Positions 1-10,922 of a DNA stretch of 13,976 bases are shown here, in pieces. The stretch's first letter is position 1; each line of letters opens with the position of its first letter. The position numbers and the translations under genes are program-made. The stretch is from contig JBFMFC010000076.1 of NCBI GenBank assembly GCA_040752195.1, positions 1 to 13,976 of the forward strand, written 5' to 3'. The stretch is from DSNY01 sp040752195 (GTDB lineage Bacteria > Pseudomonadota > Gammaproteobacteria > Burkholderiales > Burkholderiaceae_F). Below the pieces are notes generated by a model. It saw only the letters and a program-made list of their open reading frames with translations, did not search any database and was not told where the DNA came from.

Positions 1-260
1 AGGCCACCGCGCGCCGCCAGGTAGGCGCGCTTGTCCCACAGGGCGCGGTGCGGCCGCTCCGGCTGGTCGCCGGAGAAAGCGCGCGGCGCCGTCTCGCCCA
101 GGCTGCGGTCGATGGGGCTGGCGCGGGCATCGCCCGGGGCGACCGCGGGTGCGCCGTAGGCGCGGCGCAGGTAGAGGCTGACGGCGCCGGTGCCCAGCAG
201 GCGTAGCCAGGCGCGCCGCGACAGGGGGGCGCGCAGCGGGCCGTCCAGCGGCTGGTCCAT
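1..260 (-). CDS. Tat-signal protein of unknown function, N-terminal part
   Basis: This is a partial gene that starts at ATG 260-258 and runs off the left edge, giving about 86 residues. The N-terminus carries a twin-arginine export signal: SRRAWLRLL at about residues 14-22, followed by a short hydrophobic stretch (GTGAVSLYL), a second arginine pair, and AYGAPA, a plausible signal peptidase site. The protein is therefore probably folded in the cytoplasm and exported to the periplasm. After the signal comes a proline- and arginine-rich stretch with RALWDKRAYLAARGG. I do not recognise the family with confidence; an exported cofactor-containing oxidoreductase is possible, but no cofactor motif is in view. 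The start codon overlaps the stop of the mutarotase gene (ATGA), so the two are probably translationally coupled. Confidence 0.6.
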   Translation of the reverse strand, partial: MDQPLDGPLRAPLSRRAWLRLLGTGAVSLYLRRAYGAPAVAPGDARASPIDRSLGETAPRAFSGDQPERPHRALWDKRAYLAARGG

Positions 261-1114
261 CAAAAGGCCTGGAGCGACTGGCGTCCCCACCAGGCGGCGC
301 CGGGCTTGAGCCGCACCGGGTGGCCGATGACCGCGTGCTCGATGCACAGCATGCGGCGAAAGCCCAGGGCGGGCATGTCGGCGAGCTGGGCGCACTTCTC
401 GTCCCAGGGATTCCACACCACCACGTCGGGAAAGCCCTCGCCGTGGATCGACAGGCTGCGCCCGGGTTCGCGCAGCAGCAGCGTGGGCGGGGCGTCGAAA
501 TAGATGCGGTCGATCTCCCGGTCGATGGTCAGGACCTCGGCTGACTCCTGGTCCTCGCGCCCGCCCGCCACCTGGTCCCGGTAATGCAGGCCGCGCAGGC
601 CGTCCACCCGCACGGTCTCCCCCTCCTGAACGCGCAGATAGGTGTGCAGGGCAGCGGTGAAGCGCAAGTCGTCGCCGCCTCGGTTCTCCACCTCCAGCTC
701 CACGTCGAGGCGATCGGCGCCGACCGCCACGGTGAGTTCGACGGCAAAGGCGTGGGGCCAGATGCTGCGCGTCCGGGCCGTATCGGTGAAGCGCAGCACG
801 GCTCCGGCGAAGTCGGCGCCGCTGCTGCTCTGTTGCAGCGTCCACTCGGCGGTGCGGGCGAACCCGTGGCGCGGCAGCGGGCCCTCGGCCGCGAACTGGG
901 GGAAGATCACGGGAATGCCGCCGCGGATGGCGGCGTCGGCCTCGAAGTGCGAGCGCTCGCTGAGATAAAGTCGTTCCTCGCCGCCAGCGGGAATCCAGGA
1001 CACCACTTGGGCGCCATGCAGGGTGACGACGCCACTGGCGCCGTCGGGCGACAACAGGTGCACGGCAGGAAGGCCGTGGCAATCGCTCTTGCTTACGCCG
1101 GATTGATTCGACAT
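260..1114 (-). CDS. D-hexose-6-phosphate mutarotase (aldose 1-epimerase family, YeaD type)
   Basis: The product is a 284-residue cytosolic enzyme expected to interconvert alpha and beta anomers of glucose 6-phosphate and related hexose phosphates. It matches the YeaD/glucose-6-phosphate 1-epimerase branch of the galactose mutarotase-like fold in length and motifs: RGGIPVIFPQF (about 64-74), RHGFAR with His83, LHTYLRV with His157, VVWNPW, and CIEHA near the C-terminus with Glu259. Two histidines and a late glutamate are the usual catalytic set of the superfamily. The start ATG at 1114-1112 is preceded by GGAGG at a spacing of 8 nt. The gene follows the tag remnant with a gap of 18 nt and overlaps the downstream Tat-protein gene by ATGA, so it sits in a small minus-strand operon. 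Exact sugar preference cannot be read from the sequence. Confidence 0.9.
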   Translation of the reverse strand: MSNQSGVSKSDCHGLPAVHLLSPDGASGVVTLHGAQVVSWIPAGGEERLYLSERSHFEADAAIRGGIPVIFPQFAAEGPLPRHGFARTAEWTLQQSSSGADFAGAVLRFTDTARTRSIWPHAFAVELTVAVGADRLDVELEVENRGGDDLRFTAALHTYLRVQEGETVRVDGLRGLHYRDQVAGGREDQESAEVLTIDREIDRIYFDAPPTLLLREPGRSLSIHGEGFPDVVVWNPWDEKCAQLADMPALGFRRMLCIEHAVIGHPVRLKPGAAWWGRQSLQAF

Positions 1115-1118
1115 GGGT

Positions 1119-1141
1119 GCAACCTCCGCAGCTCAGGTTGC
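1119..1141 (-). promoter_or_regulatory. Hairpin over the ribosome binding site of the mutarotase gene
   Basis: A perfect 7-bp inverted repeat (GCAACCT, 9-nt loop, AGGTTGC) spans the stop codon of the tag remnant and part of the GGAGG ribosome binding site of the mutarotase gene. On the transcript the last three bases of the GGAGG lie in the stem. Ribosomes ending at the tag stop codon would open the stem, a layout that would favour translational coupling. The structure is directly visible; the function is inferred. Confidence 0.35.
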
Positions 1142-1456
1142 CATTTCATGGTAGCGAAAGCAATCCATGGTGTGATCGTTCACCATGCCCACCGCCTGCA
1201 TGAAGGCGTAGCAGATGGTGGAGCCGACGAAGGCGCGGCGGTAGTTCTCGCGCTTGCGCGGGATGGTGAGCCACGACAGGCCCGCCTGGGCCCCTTCGAG
1301 GATGAGGAATTCGAACAGCAGCCGATCGTCGTGCACCGGCACGCCCCATTCGTTGTCGTGATAGGCCTGGTACAGTGGATCGTCGCCGCACCAGGCGCAG
1401 CGGATGCGGTGGTACCACGGGGCGGCGTGGAAGGATGCTTCATCTTGGTGCATCAC
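1133..1456 (-). pseudogene. tag: DNA-3-methyladenine glycosylase I with central deletion
   Basis: Intact Tag (about 190 residues) removes 3-methyladenine from alkylated DNA in base excision repair. This reading frame gives only 107 residues. Residues 19-76 match the N-terminal part of Tag (RCAWCGDDPLYQAYHDNEWG, then LEGAQAGLSW and KRENYRRAF), and residues 77-107 match the C-terminal end (VGSTICYAFMQAVGMVNDH). Compared with E. coli Tag from memory, about 95 residues between these blocks are missing, with the frame kept across a join near base 1229. The four zinc ligands (Cys20, His33, His95, Cys99) and the glutamate of LEGAQAG (Glu54, equivalent to E. coli Glu38) remain, but most of the helical domain is gone, so glycosylase activity is very unlikely. 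The first codons lie at the junction with the IS remnant, so the native start may be lost. Confidence 0.85.
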
Positions 1457-2293
1457 ATCGAATACAACCTACTCTACCGCTGGTTCGTCGGGCTGGATAT
1501 GGATGATGCGGTCTGCAACCGCAGCACCTTCAGCAAGAACCGCGAGCGGCTGCTGAACGAGGCGGTGTCTCGCACGTTCTTCCAGAAGATCCTGGGGCAG
1601 GCGAAGTGGCACGGGCTGGTGTCGTCCGAGCACTTCTCGGTCGATGGCACGCTGATCGAGGCGTGGGCGTCGATGAAGAGTTTCAAGCCCAAGGACGGAT
1701 CGGGCAAGCCACCGCAGGATGGCGGGCGCAACCCGACGGTGGATTTCAAGGGCCAACGGCGCAAGAACGACACGCATGCCTCCACGACGGATCCACAAGC
1801 GCAACTGTTCAAGAAGTCCAAAGGCGACAAGTCCCGCCTGTGCTACATGGGGCATGCACTGATGGAGAACCGCAACGGACTGGTGGTCGATGTCGAAGCG
1901 ACCCAGGCCAGCGGCACGGCAGAACGGGAGGCCGCCAAGGCGATGGTCGCACGCTCGGTCAAGGCGGGCAGCACGCTGGAGGCGGACAAGGGGTACGACG
2001 TGGCGGAGTTCGTCCGGGCGATGCGCGCGCACCGTGTCACGCCCCATGTGGCGCAGAAGGCAGTCGGCAGCGCGATCGATGCGCGCACCACCCGGCATGC
2101 CGGCTATGGCGTGAGCCTGAAGGTGCGCAAGCGCATCGAAGAAGTCTTTGGCTGGGCCAAGACGGTCGGTGGGCTGCGCAAGACGCGCTTTATCGGCTTG
2201 AGTAAAGTGAAGGCTCAGACGGTCTTCAAGTTCGCCGCCTACAACCTGACCCGGATGGCGACGATCTTCGGCTGGCGATTGAACACGATATAG
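1445..2293 (+). pseudogene. IS5-family DDE transposase, N-terminus missing
   Basis: About 280 residues of a DDE transposase are readable, starting at HHIEYNLLYRWFVGLDMDD and ending at TAG 2291-2293. Visible landmarks are VDGTLIEAWAS (first catalytic Asp), ADKGYD (second Asp), and RKRIEEVFGWAKTVGGLRK (catalytic Glu), followed by FAAYNLTRM typical of the C-terminus. The catalytic core is therefore intact, but roughly the first 100 residues, which hold the DUF772-type N-terminal domain used for DNA binding, are absent. The open frame extends far upstream to about 584, but that part is antisense to tag and the mutarotase gene and has no transposase similarity, so no proper start codon is identifiable. 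Assignment to the IS5 group rests on remembered motifs. Confidence 0.85.
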
Positions 2294-2456
2294 GGCGAAG
2301 TCTGCCCGCACAGCCCCGAAAGGGGCCTGGAAACCGCCCAAAACGGTAAAAATCGGCTCAAAACCGAATTCCAGGCGCCATCGGGGTTCTGAAGAGAAAA
2401 TTTTTCGCGCTCAAACCGCATAAGCCGCAAGCGCCGACGGGAATTTCAACAGCCTG
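1445..2456 (+). mobile_element. IS5-like insertion sequence, 5'-truncated remnant
   Basis: This is the 3' portion of an insertion sequence. The left end is missing: recognisable transposase begins abruptly around 1445-1460, where it meets the 5' end of the tag remnant. The right end probably lies at about 2450-2456, where a segment reading GGAATTTCAACAGCCTG resembles the end of related elements; dehydrogenase sequence begins right after. Between the transposase stop and the right end are about 160 bases of non-coding IS tail, AT-richer than the surroundings. With no left end I could not pair inverted repeats or find a target duplication. The element cannot be autonomous. Both boundaries are approximate. 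Confidence 0.7.
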
Positions 2457-3280
2457 TTCAACTCCTATGCCGCGCAGGACGGCGCCGCCTCGCAGGATGG
2501 CAGCTACCTGATCCCCTCCGGACAGTGCGGCGGCCACGGCTACAAGGCCACTGCGGGCTGGCGCTTCGGCAACCTGATCGACGGCACCCAGGCCGAGTAC
2601 GTGCTGGTACCGGATGCCCAGGCCAACCTCGCGCCAATTCCCGACGGCCTCACCGACGAGCGGTGCTGATGTGCCCGGACATCATGTCGACCGGCTTCAA
2701 GGGTGCCGAGAACGCCAACATCAAGCTCGACGACACGGTGGTGGTGTTTGCCCAGGGGCCGATCGGCCTGTGCGCCACCGCCGGCGCGCGGCTGATGGGC
2801 GCAACGACGGTGATCGCGGTCGAGGGCAACGATCACCGCCTCGGCATCTCCAAGGTGATGGGCGCCGACGTGACGCTGAACTTCCACAACTGCGACGTCG
2901 TCAGCGAGGTCATGAAGCTCACGGGCGGACGCGGCGCCGACTCCGCGATCGAAGCCCTCGGCACCCAGGCCACGTTCGAACAGTCGCTGCGCGTACTCAA
3001 GCCCGGCGGCACGCTGTCCAGCCTCGGGGTGTATTCGAGCGACCTGACGATTCCGCTGTCGGCCTTCGCCGCCGGCCTGGGTGACCACCGGATCAACACC
3101 GCGCTGTGCCCGGGCGGCAAGGAACGCATGCGCCGGCTGATGAACGTGGTCGCATCAACCGGGTACGATCTGGGCGTACTGGTGACCCACACCTACAAGC
3201 TCGACGACATCGTCGCTGCCTACGAGTTGTTCGCCAACCAGCGTGATGGCGTGCTGAAGGTGGCGATCAAGCCGAACTGA
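2457..3280 (+). pseudogene. Zinc-type secondary alcohol dehydrogenase, truncated and frameshifted
   Basis: The intact family (medium-chain dehydrogenases, about 350 residues) oxidises secondary alcohols such as 2-propanol to ketones with NAD. Here homology begins directly after the IS end with NSYAAQDG in the frame of base 2460, continues through GWRFGNLIDGTQAEYVLV, and stops at TGA 2667-2669. The reading resumes in another frame at MCPDIMSTGF (2669 on) and runs cleanly to TGA 3278-3280. A single missing base near 2661 explains the shift: the expected GAG-CAG-GTG-CTG-ATG reads GAG-C-GGTGCTGATG. The Rossmann segment (AQGPIGLCATAGARLMGA) and the C-terminus (FANQRDGVLKVAI) are well preserved, so decay may be recent. 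About 80 N-terminal residues, which carry the catalytic zinc ligands, are missing. Its place beside acetone carboxylase genes suggests a former 2-propanol to acetone step. Confidence 0.85.
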
Positions 3281-3300
3281 GCGCCCTCATCGACGTGTTT

Positions 3301-3321
3301 GCGACCGTCCAGTCCGGTCGC
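3301..3321 (+). terminator. Hairpin downstream of the dehydrogenase pseudogene
   Basis: A 7-bp perfect stem (GCGACCG, 7-nt loop, CGGTCGC) lies 20 bases after the dehydrogenase stop codon. It has no run of T residues after it, so it is at best a weak or factor-assisted terminator. Confidence 0.3.
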
Positions 3322-3332
3322 AGTGCCTGATT

Positions 3333-3354
3333 CGGGAGGGGAAGACCCCTCCCG
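3333..3354. terminator. Strong GC-rich hairpin between convergent genes
   Basis: A 9-bp perfect stem (CGGGAGGGG, AAGA loop, CCCCTCCCG) sits between the plus-strand dehydrogenase remnant and the 3' end of the minus-strand acxR. It could terminate or protect transcripts from either side. No T-tract follows on either strand, so intrinsic termination is uncertain. Confidence 0.45.
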
Positions 3355-3667
3355 CATTCATCCTGCCATCGCCCCACCACCGTGCACCATGGGCATTGGT
3401 TGCACTTTCCGGAATCCGCGCAGACCGGTCATAAATAAGAATAAAACGCATCGGCAGTCAGCGTTCTCGGGTAGAGACGCCCGTCTCCTGCCCCCCAGGG
3501 CGCGCTTGGCGGTGGAGTTCGTCAGGAACGGTGCCGAGGCGTACCGCAACGTGCAAGCGCAGCGGTCGAACCGGACGTTCCGCGCCGCCCTCGCGTCAGC
3601 GGCACGGCTGCCGTTCCCGGCTCGTGTGTCATACCCGCAGGCGGGGCCGCGACCGCGCACGGTCCCG
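3355..3667. other. Intergenic region without a supported gene
   Basis: These 313 bases separate the hairpins after the dehydrogenase remnant from the stop codon of acxR. I see no reading frame with family resemblance. The stretch 3428-3450 is AT-rich (ATAAATAAGAATAAAA) within GC-rich surroundings. A small inverted repeat, GAGACG-CC-CGTCTC, lies at 3474-3487, and a 5-bp stem (GACCG/CGGTC) at 3651-3664 follows the acxR stop by a few bases and may belong to its 3' end. Nothing else is recognisable. Confidence 0.5.
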
Positions 3668-5701
<2,034 letters not shown>

Positions 5702-5875
5702 CTGTCTCCTCCTCTTGAAACGCGACGCGGTGAGTCGCCTGATGCGGCGGTGGGCTCGCATCCCCTGTCCGTTCTACCGCGCCGGGTTGCCGCGCCTGCC
5801 TTCGATGTCGCCGGGCACCGGAGTGAACAGCCCCTCGTGCCCGTACGCGAGCGGCGCAAGTTCTATTCAAAGTAT

Positions 5876-5891
5876 AGCAAACGGAGTGCCA
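5876..5891 (-). promoter_or_regulatory. Sigma-54 (-24/-12) promoter in front of acxR
   Basis: On the minus strand the sequence reads TGGCAC-TCCGT-TTGCT. Both boxes match the consensus TGGCAC-N5-TTGCW, and the invariant GG and GC are exactly 10 nt apart. Transcription would begin near 5864-5866, leaving a leader of about 160 nt before the proposed TTG start of acxR. The promoter lies 65-80 nt past the stop codon of the acyl-CoA synthetase gene. If real, acxR transcription needs sigma-54 and an activator, perhaps AcxR itself. Confidence 0.7.
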
Positions 5892-5900
5892 GAAGCCGCT

Positions 5901-5914
5901 ACCCCGTCCGGGGT
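5901..5914 (-). other. Short hairpin between acyl-CoA synthetase gene and acxR
   Basis: A 6-bp perfect palindrome with 2-nt loop (ACCCCG-TC-CGGGGT) lies just upstream of the acxR -24 box, overlapping an alternative stem GGGTG-ATG-CACCC at 5910-5922. It could be a 3' end structure for the upstream operon or a regulator site; no T-tract supports intrinsic termination. Confidence 0.25.
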
Positions 5915-5955
5915 GATGCACCCTCCGGCCGCAATCCGGCGACTGCCACACCGAT

Positions 5956-7983
<2,028 letters not shown>

Positions 7984-8021
7984 GCTGTTCCCTTGCAGTA
8001 TGAAGTTGAAGTATGCGAGAG

Positions 8022-8052
8022 GACAGCGCGGCGCGATCCGCGCCGCGCTGTC
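8022..8052 (-). other. Perfect 14-bp intercistronic hairpin between acxC and the ligase gene
   Basis: The arms GACAGCGCGGCGCG (8022-8035) and CGCGCCGCGCTGTC (8039-8052) are exact reverse complements separated by 3 bases. The structure starts 4 bases after the acxC stop codon and ends about 40 bases before the ligase start. No run of U follows on the transcript, so it resembles an mRNA-protecting or partial-termination structure more than a full intrinsic terminator. It would let the abundant carboxylase message accumulate over that of the ligase. Confidence 0.75.
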
Positions 8053-8056
8053 GACC

Positions 8057-8563
8057 TCAGTTGGCGCGCTCCGGCACCGGCAGGCCCACCCATTCCTTAT
8101 AGAAGGTCTCGATATCGGGCTCGAAGTCGTGGATCACTGGATACCACGGCGTCGGCGCCTCGACGGCGTGCATCATGCCGCAGCTCGGGCAGTAGTACTC
8201 GCGGTACACCTGCCACTGCGTGTCGGGCGCCATCAGCTTCGGATATACCTCGGTCATGGCCTCCTCGGTGTCGCGCACGTAGATGACAGCGTGGAGCTTC
8301 CAGTTCTCGCGGTAGTCGCAGAACACGTGGCCGCAGTCGCACTGGGTAACCCACCGCTTGGTCTGGGCCGACTGCACGATGTAGAGGTGCGGCCCCAGCG
8401 GCAGCACGATGCGGTCTTTGAAGCTCACCTTGGCCTGCAGTGCCGCCAGGTACTGCTCGAAGCGGCTGTTATCCTTGGGCATGGAGAGCATGCGGAAGGT
8501 GGTTTTCCAGTCGAGGCTGCCTTCCACGAGGTGGGCGATCTGCTCGTTGGTGTAAGTAGACAT
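8057..8563 (-). CDS. acxC: Acetone carboxylase gamma subunit
   Basis: This 168-residue protein has the length known for the gamma subunit of acetone carboxylase (EC 6.4.1.6), the ATP-dependent enzyme that turns acetone and bicarbonate into acetoacetate, AMP and two phosphates. The sequence shows a cysteine set able to hold zinc: QCDCGHVFC (Cys75, Cys77, Cys82) and CPSC (Cys125, Cys128), in agreement with a reported structural metal in this subunit. There is no signal peptide or membrane segment; it works in the cytoplasm in an alpha2-beta2-gamma2 complex. ATG 8563-8561 has AAGGAG upstream at 7 nt. It lies 23 bases after acxB, clearly in the same operon. Confidence 0.95.
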   Translation of the reverse strand: MSTYTNEQIAHLVEGSLDWKTTFRMLSMPKDNSRFEQYLAALQAKVSFKDRIVLPLGPHLYIVQSAQTKRWVTQCDCGHVFCDYRENWKLHAVIYVRDTEEAMTEVYPKLMAPDTQWQVYREYYCPSCGMMHAVEAPTPWYPVIHDFEPDIETFYKEWVGLPVPERAN

Positions 8564-8586
8564 GGTTCGACTCCTTGATTCGTTGA

Positions 8587-10911
8587 TTACTCGTCGACCT
8601 GGACGACGGTGGTCACGTCGGGCAACCGCGAGAGATCCATGCGGTGCCTAGCGCCGTAGGACGGCACGCCCAGCTCTTCCTCCAGCAGTCGCCAGTCGTC
8701 CGGCAGGTTCCAGAAGTCCTTGAACTGACGGGTGAACTTCTCGGAAAGCGCGAAGCTGGTGGCGTACATGTGGCGTACCTGAACGGAGGCGTGCTTGTTG
8801 AGGATGCGCTCGCGTTCCTCCTTCATCCATTCGCGCGTGGGCACCGCACGGGCAAGGCGCTCCTTGCGCATTTCGGCACGTCGGATCTGCGTCTTCGCGA
8901 CATCGACGGTGAACACGCCCTTGGCGTCCTGGGTGAAGACCGCGCCATAGACCTTCTGCGCGTATTCCGGCAGCAGGAACTTCTGGTTCAGATCCGCCTC
9001 GACCGCTTTCGGATCGCGATCAATGGGGTCGCCGAAGCCGGGACCGCCGCGCAGGTAGTTCAGGTACAGGTCGTAGTTGGCGTAGCAGTCCTCGGTGGTG
9101 ATGCACTGCTTGTCGCGCTTCACCACCGCCGTGGCGTCGATGTGGCGCTCGTAGTCCGGGTTAGCCGGATCCAGATCCCCGCCCAGGGGCAGCGAGTCGC
9201 CGATGGCGATGCGCTGCTTCAGGCCGGTGTTGTGGGCTTCGAAGCGGTAGCCGGTGGCCGCGGGGTAGCCGCCCATTAGGCCCCAGTCGCTGTTCATGTA
9301 GCCATTGCCCATGAAGTACATGGTCCAGTCCTCGGCGTTCCAGACCATGCGCAGGGTCTCAAAGCCGCAGCCCCCGCGGTACTTGCCGTAGCCACCGGAA
9401 TTGGCCTTGACGTTGCGGCCCAGGTACAGGAGCGGCTCGGCCATTTCCCAAATCTCTATGTCGCCCATGTCGCCTTCCGGGTTCCAGATCGCGGCGGCGT
9501 GGTTAAGGCCGTCCTTGATCGCCGAGGCGCCGGTACCGCAGGAGCTGGCTTCGAAGCTGTTCACTGCATGCACTTCCCCGTCCTGGTTGATGCCGCCGCC
9601 CTGCAGCCAGTTCGAGGTGTTGGCGTTGCCGGCATTCACTTCTTCCAGATAGCCGCGGCTGAAGTACGCCTGCGACAGGCCGCGCCACAGACCCGCCCAG
9701 CCGGACACTAGGAAGTGCCAGGCGTAGGCGTGGCCGGTGCGGCGGTCATCCGGGTTACACCAGGTGCCCTTGGGTAGACGGAATTCGGTCGCGTAGTAGG
9801 CGCCGTCGTTGATGCGCTGGGTCGGCACCAGGGTTTGGCACATCATGACCCAGATGCCCGAGGTGAAGGCCACCTGGTGGGCATTGAAGGTGTGCCAGCC
9901 CCAGCGGCTTGAGCCTTCGAAATCGAGACGCCACTTGCCGTCCGGCTTGATCGTGATCTCGCACGGCGAGTGCATGATCGAGTCGAGCTTGGCGAAGGCG
10001 TTGGAGACCTGCACGTCCGGGTGCTTGTAGGGCACGTCGACGAAGGACACCACGCGGTACTTGCCCGGCAGAGTCATCGACTTGATGCGGTTCTGCAGGC
10101 CGCGACGGCCTTCCTCGATGACCTCGTACGTGAACTTCTCGTAGGCCTCAATGCCGTCGGCGCGGATCACCTCCTCGACCAGGTCGCGGATCATGTGGCA
10201 GCCGGCGATGCGGGTACGCTCGTCGAGGATCCAGTACTTAGGCGTGCGCACCGAACGCTGCGACTCGTGCAGCCAGTCGCGAAAGGGCACGTCGTTGGCG
10301 CCGGTCTTGCGACAGGTGATCATGTAGCCGTCGCCGAAGCGCTGCGTCTGCCCGGTGGACATCGAGCCCGGGCTCACCGAACCGGTGTCGATCACATGTG
10401 TCACGCCGCCGACCCAGCCGATCAGGCGATCGTCCCAGAAGATTGGCACGATGGTCGCGATGTCGCAGGGGTGCACGTTGCCGATCGAGCAGTCGTTGTT
10501 CGTGAACATGTCACCGGGATTGATGCCGGGGTTGGCTTCCCAGTTGTTCTCGATCATGTACTTGATCGCCGCGCCCATCGTACCGACGTGGATGATGATG
10601 CCGGTGGAGGTCAACACGCAGTCGCCGACGGCGTTGTAGAGGGTGAAGCAGAGCTCGCCTTCCTGCTCGACGATGGGGCTGGCCGCGATCTTCTTCGCGG
10701 TTTCGCGCGCATGCACCAGGCCGCCGCGCAGCTTGGAAAACATCTTCTCGTAGCCAATCGGATCGCTGTCGCGGAACTCGAGCTTCTCCAGGCCGTTGTA
10801 GTGGCCGGTGGCCTTGGTGCGGGCGATGATGCCGTCGCGGTACTGCTTGAGCGTTTGGCCGTTCTTCAGCAGGTCGGCAAAGCCGGCTTCCTTGCTTGTC
10901 ATCATGTTCAT
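8587..10911 (-). CDS. acxB: Acetone carboxylase alpha subunit (HyuB-like)
   Basis: The 774-residue product is of the hydantoinase B/oxoprolinase family and matches the alpha subunit of acetone carboxylase in length (about 776 in Xanthobacter). This subunit carries the manganese site where the acetone enolate is thought to be carboxylated. Candidate metal ligands are visible as NVHPCD (His147, Asp150) and GGVTH (His172), in line with the His/Asp/His set I recall from the crystal structure. Later glycine-rich parts (SGGYGKYRGGCGFETL; RGGPGFGDP) are typical of HyuB proteins. I choose ATG 10911-10909, with AGGAG 7 nt upstream, over the in-frame GTG at 10926 that overlaps the acxA stop. The ribosome binding site lies in the 11-base gap after acxA. 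Second gene of the operon. Confidence 0.95.
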   Translation of the reverse strand: MNMMTSKEAGFADLLKNGQTLKQYRDGIIARTKATGHYNGLEKLEFRDSDPIGYEKMFSKLRGGLVHARETAKKIAASPIVEQEGELCFTLYNAVGDCVLTSTGIIIHVGTMGAAIKYMIENNWEANPGINPGDMFTNNDCSIGNVHPCDIATIVPIFWDDRLIGWVGGVTHVIDTGSVSPGSMSTGQTQRFGDGYMITCRKTGANDVPFRDWLHESQRSVRTPKYWILDERTRIAGCHMIRDLVEEVIRADGIEAYEKFTYEVIEEGRRGLQNRIKSMTLPGKYRVVSFVDVPYKHPDVQVSNAFAKLDSIMHSPCEITIKPDGKWRLDFEGSSRWGWHTFNAHQVAFTSGIWVMMCQTLVPTQRINDGAYYATEFRLPKGTWCNPDDRRTGHAYAWHFLVSGWAGLWRGLSQAYFSRGYLEEVNAGNANTSNWLQGGGINQDGEVHAVNSFEASSCGTGASAIKDGLNHAAAIWNPEGDMGDIEIWEMAEPLLYLGRNVKANSGGYGKYRGGCGFETLRMVWNAEDWTMYFMGNGYMNSDWGLMGGYPAATGYRFEAHNTGLKQRIAIGDSLPLGGDLDPANPDYERHIDATAVVKRDKQCITTEDCYANYDLYLNYLRGGPGFGDPIDRDPKAVEADLNQKFLLPEYAQKVYGAVFTQDAKGVFTVDVAKTQIRRAEMRKERLARAVPTREWMKEERERILNKHASVQVRHMYATSFALSEKFTRQFKDFWNLPDDWRLLEEELGVPSYGARHRMDLSRLPDVTTVVQVDE

Positions 10912-10922
10912 GTCGGGTCTCC

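Noticed and set aside
584..2293. A 569-codon plus-strand frame that looks like a fusion protein ending in transposase
   Set aside because: The first half is antisense to the mutarotase and tag genes and has no family resemblance; only the part after about 1445 is transposase.
2525..2668. ATG start for the dehydrogenase at 2525
   Set aside because: The frame from 2525 to the shift point gives an arginine-rich nonsense peptide; the true family sequence is in the frame of base 2460 there.
3380..3405. TGGGCATTGGTTGCA on the plus strand as a sigma-54 promoter
   Set aside because: GG and GC are 9 rather than 10 bases apart and no plus-strand gene follows.
5866..5880. TATACT on the minus strand as a sigma-70 -10 box for acxR
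   Set aside because: No fitting -35 hexamer at 16-18 bases; the overlapping -24/-12 boxes are a far better match.
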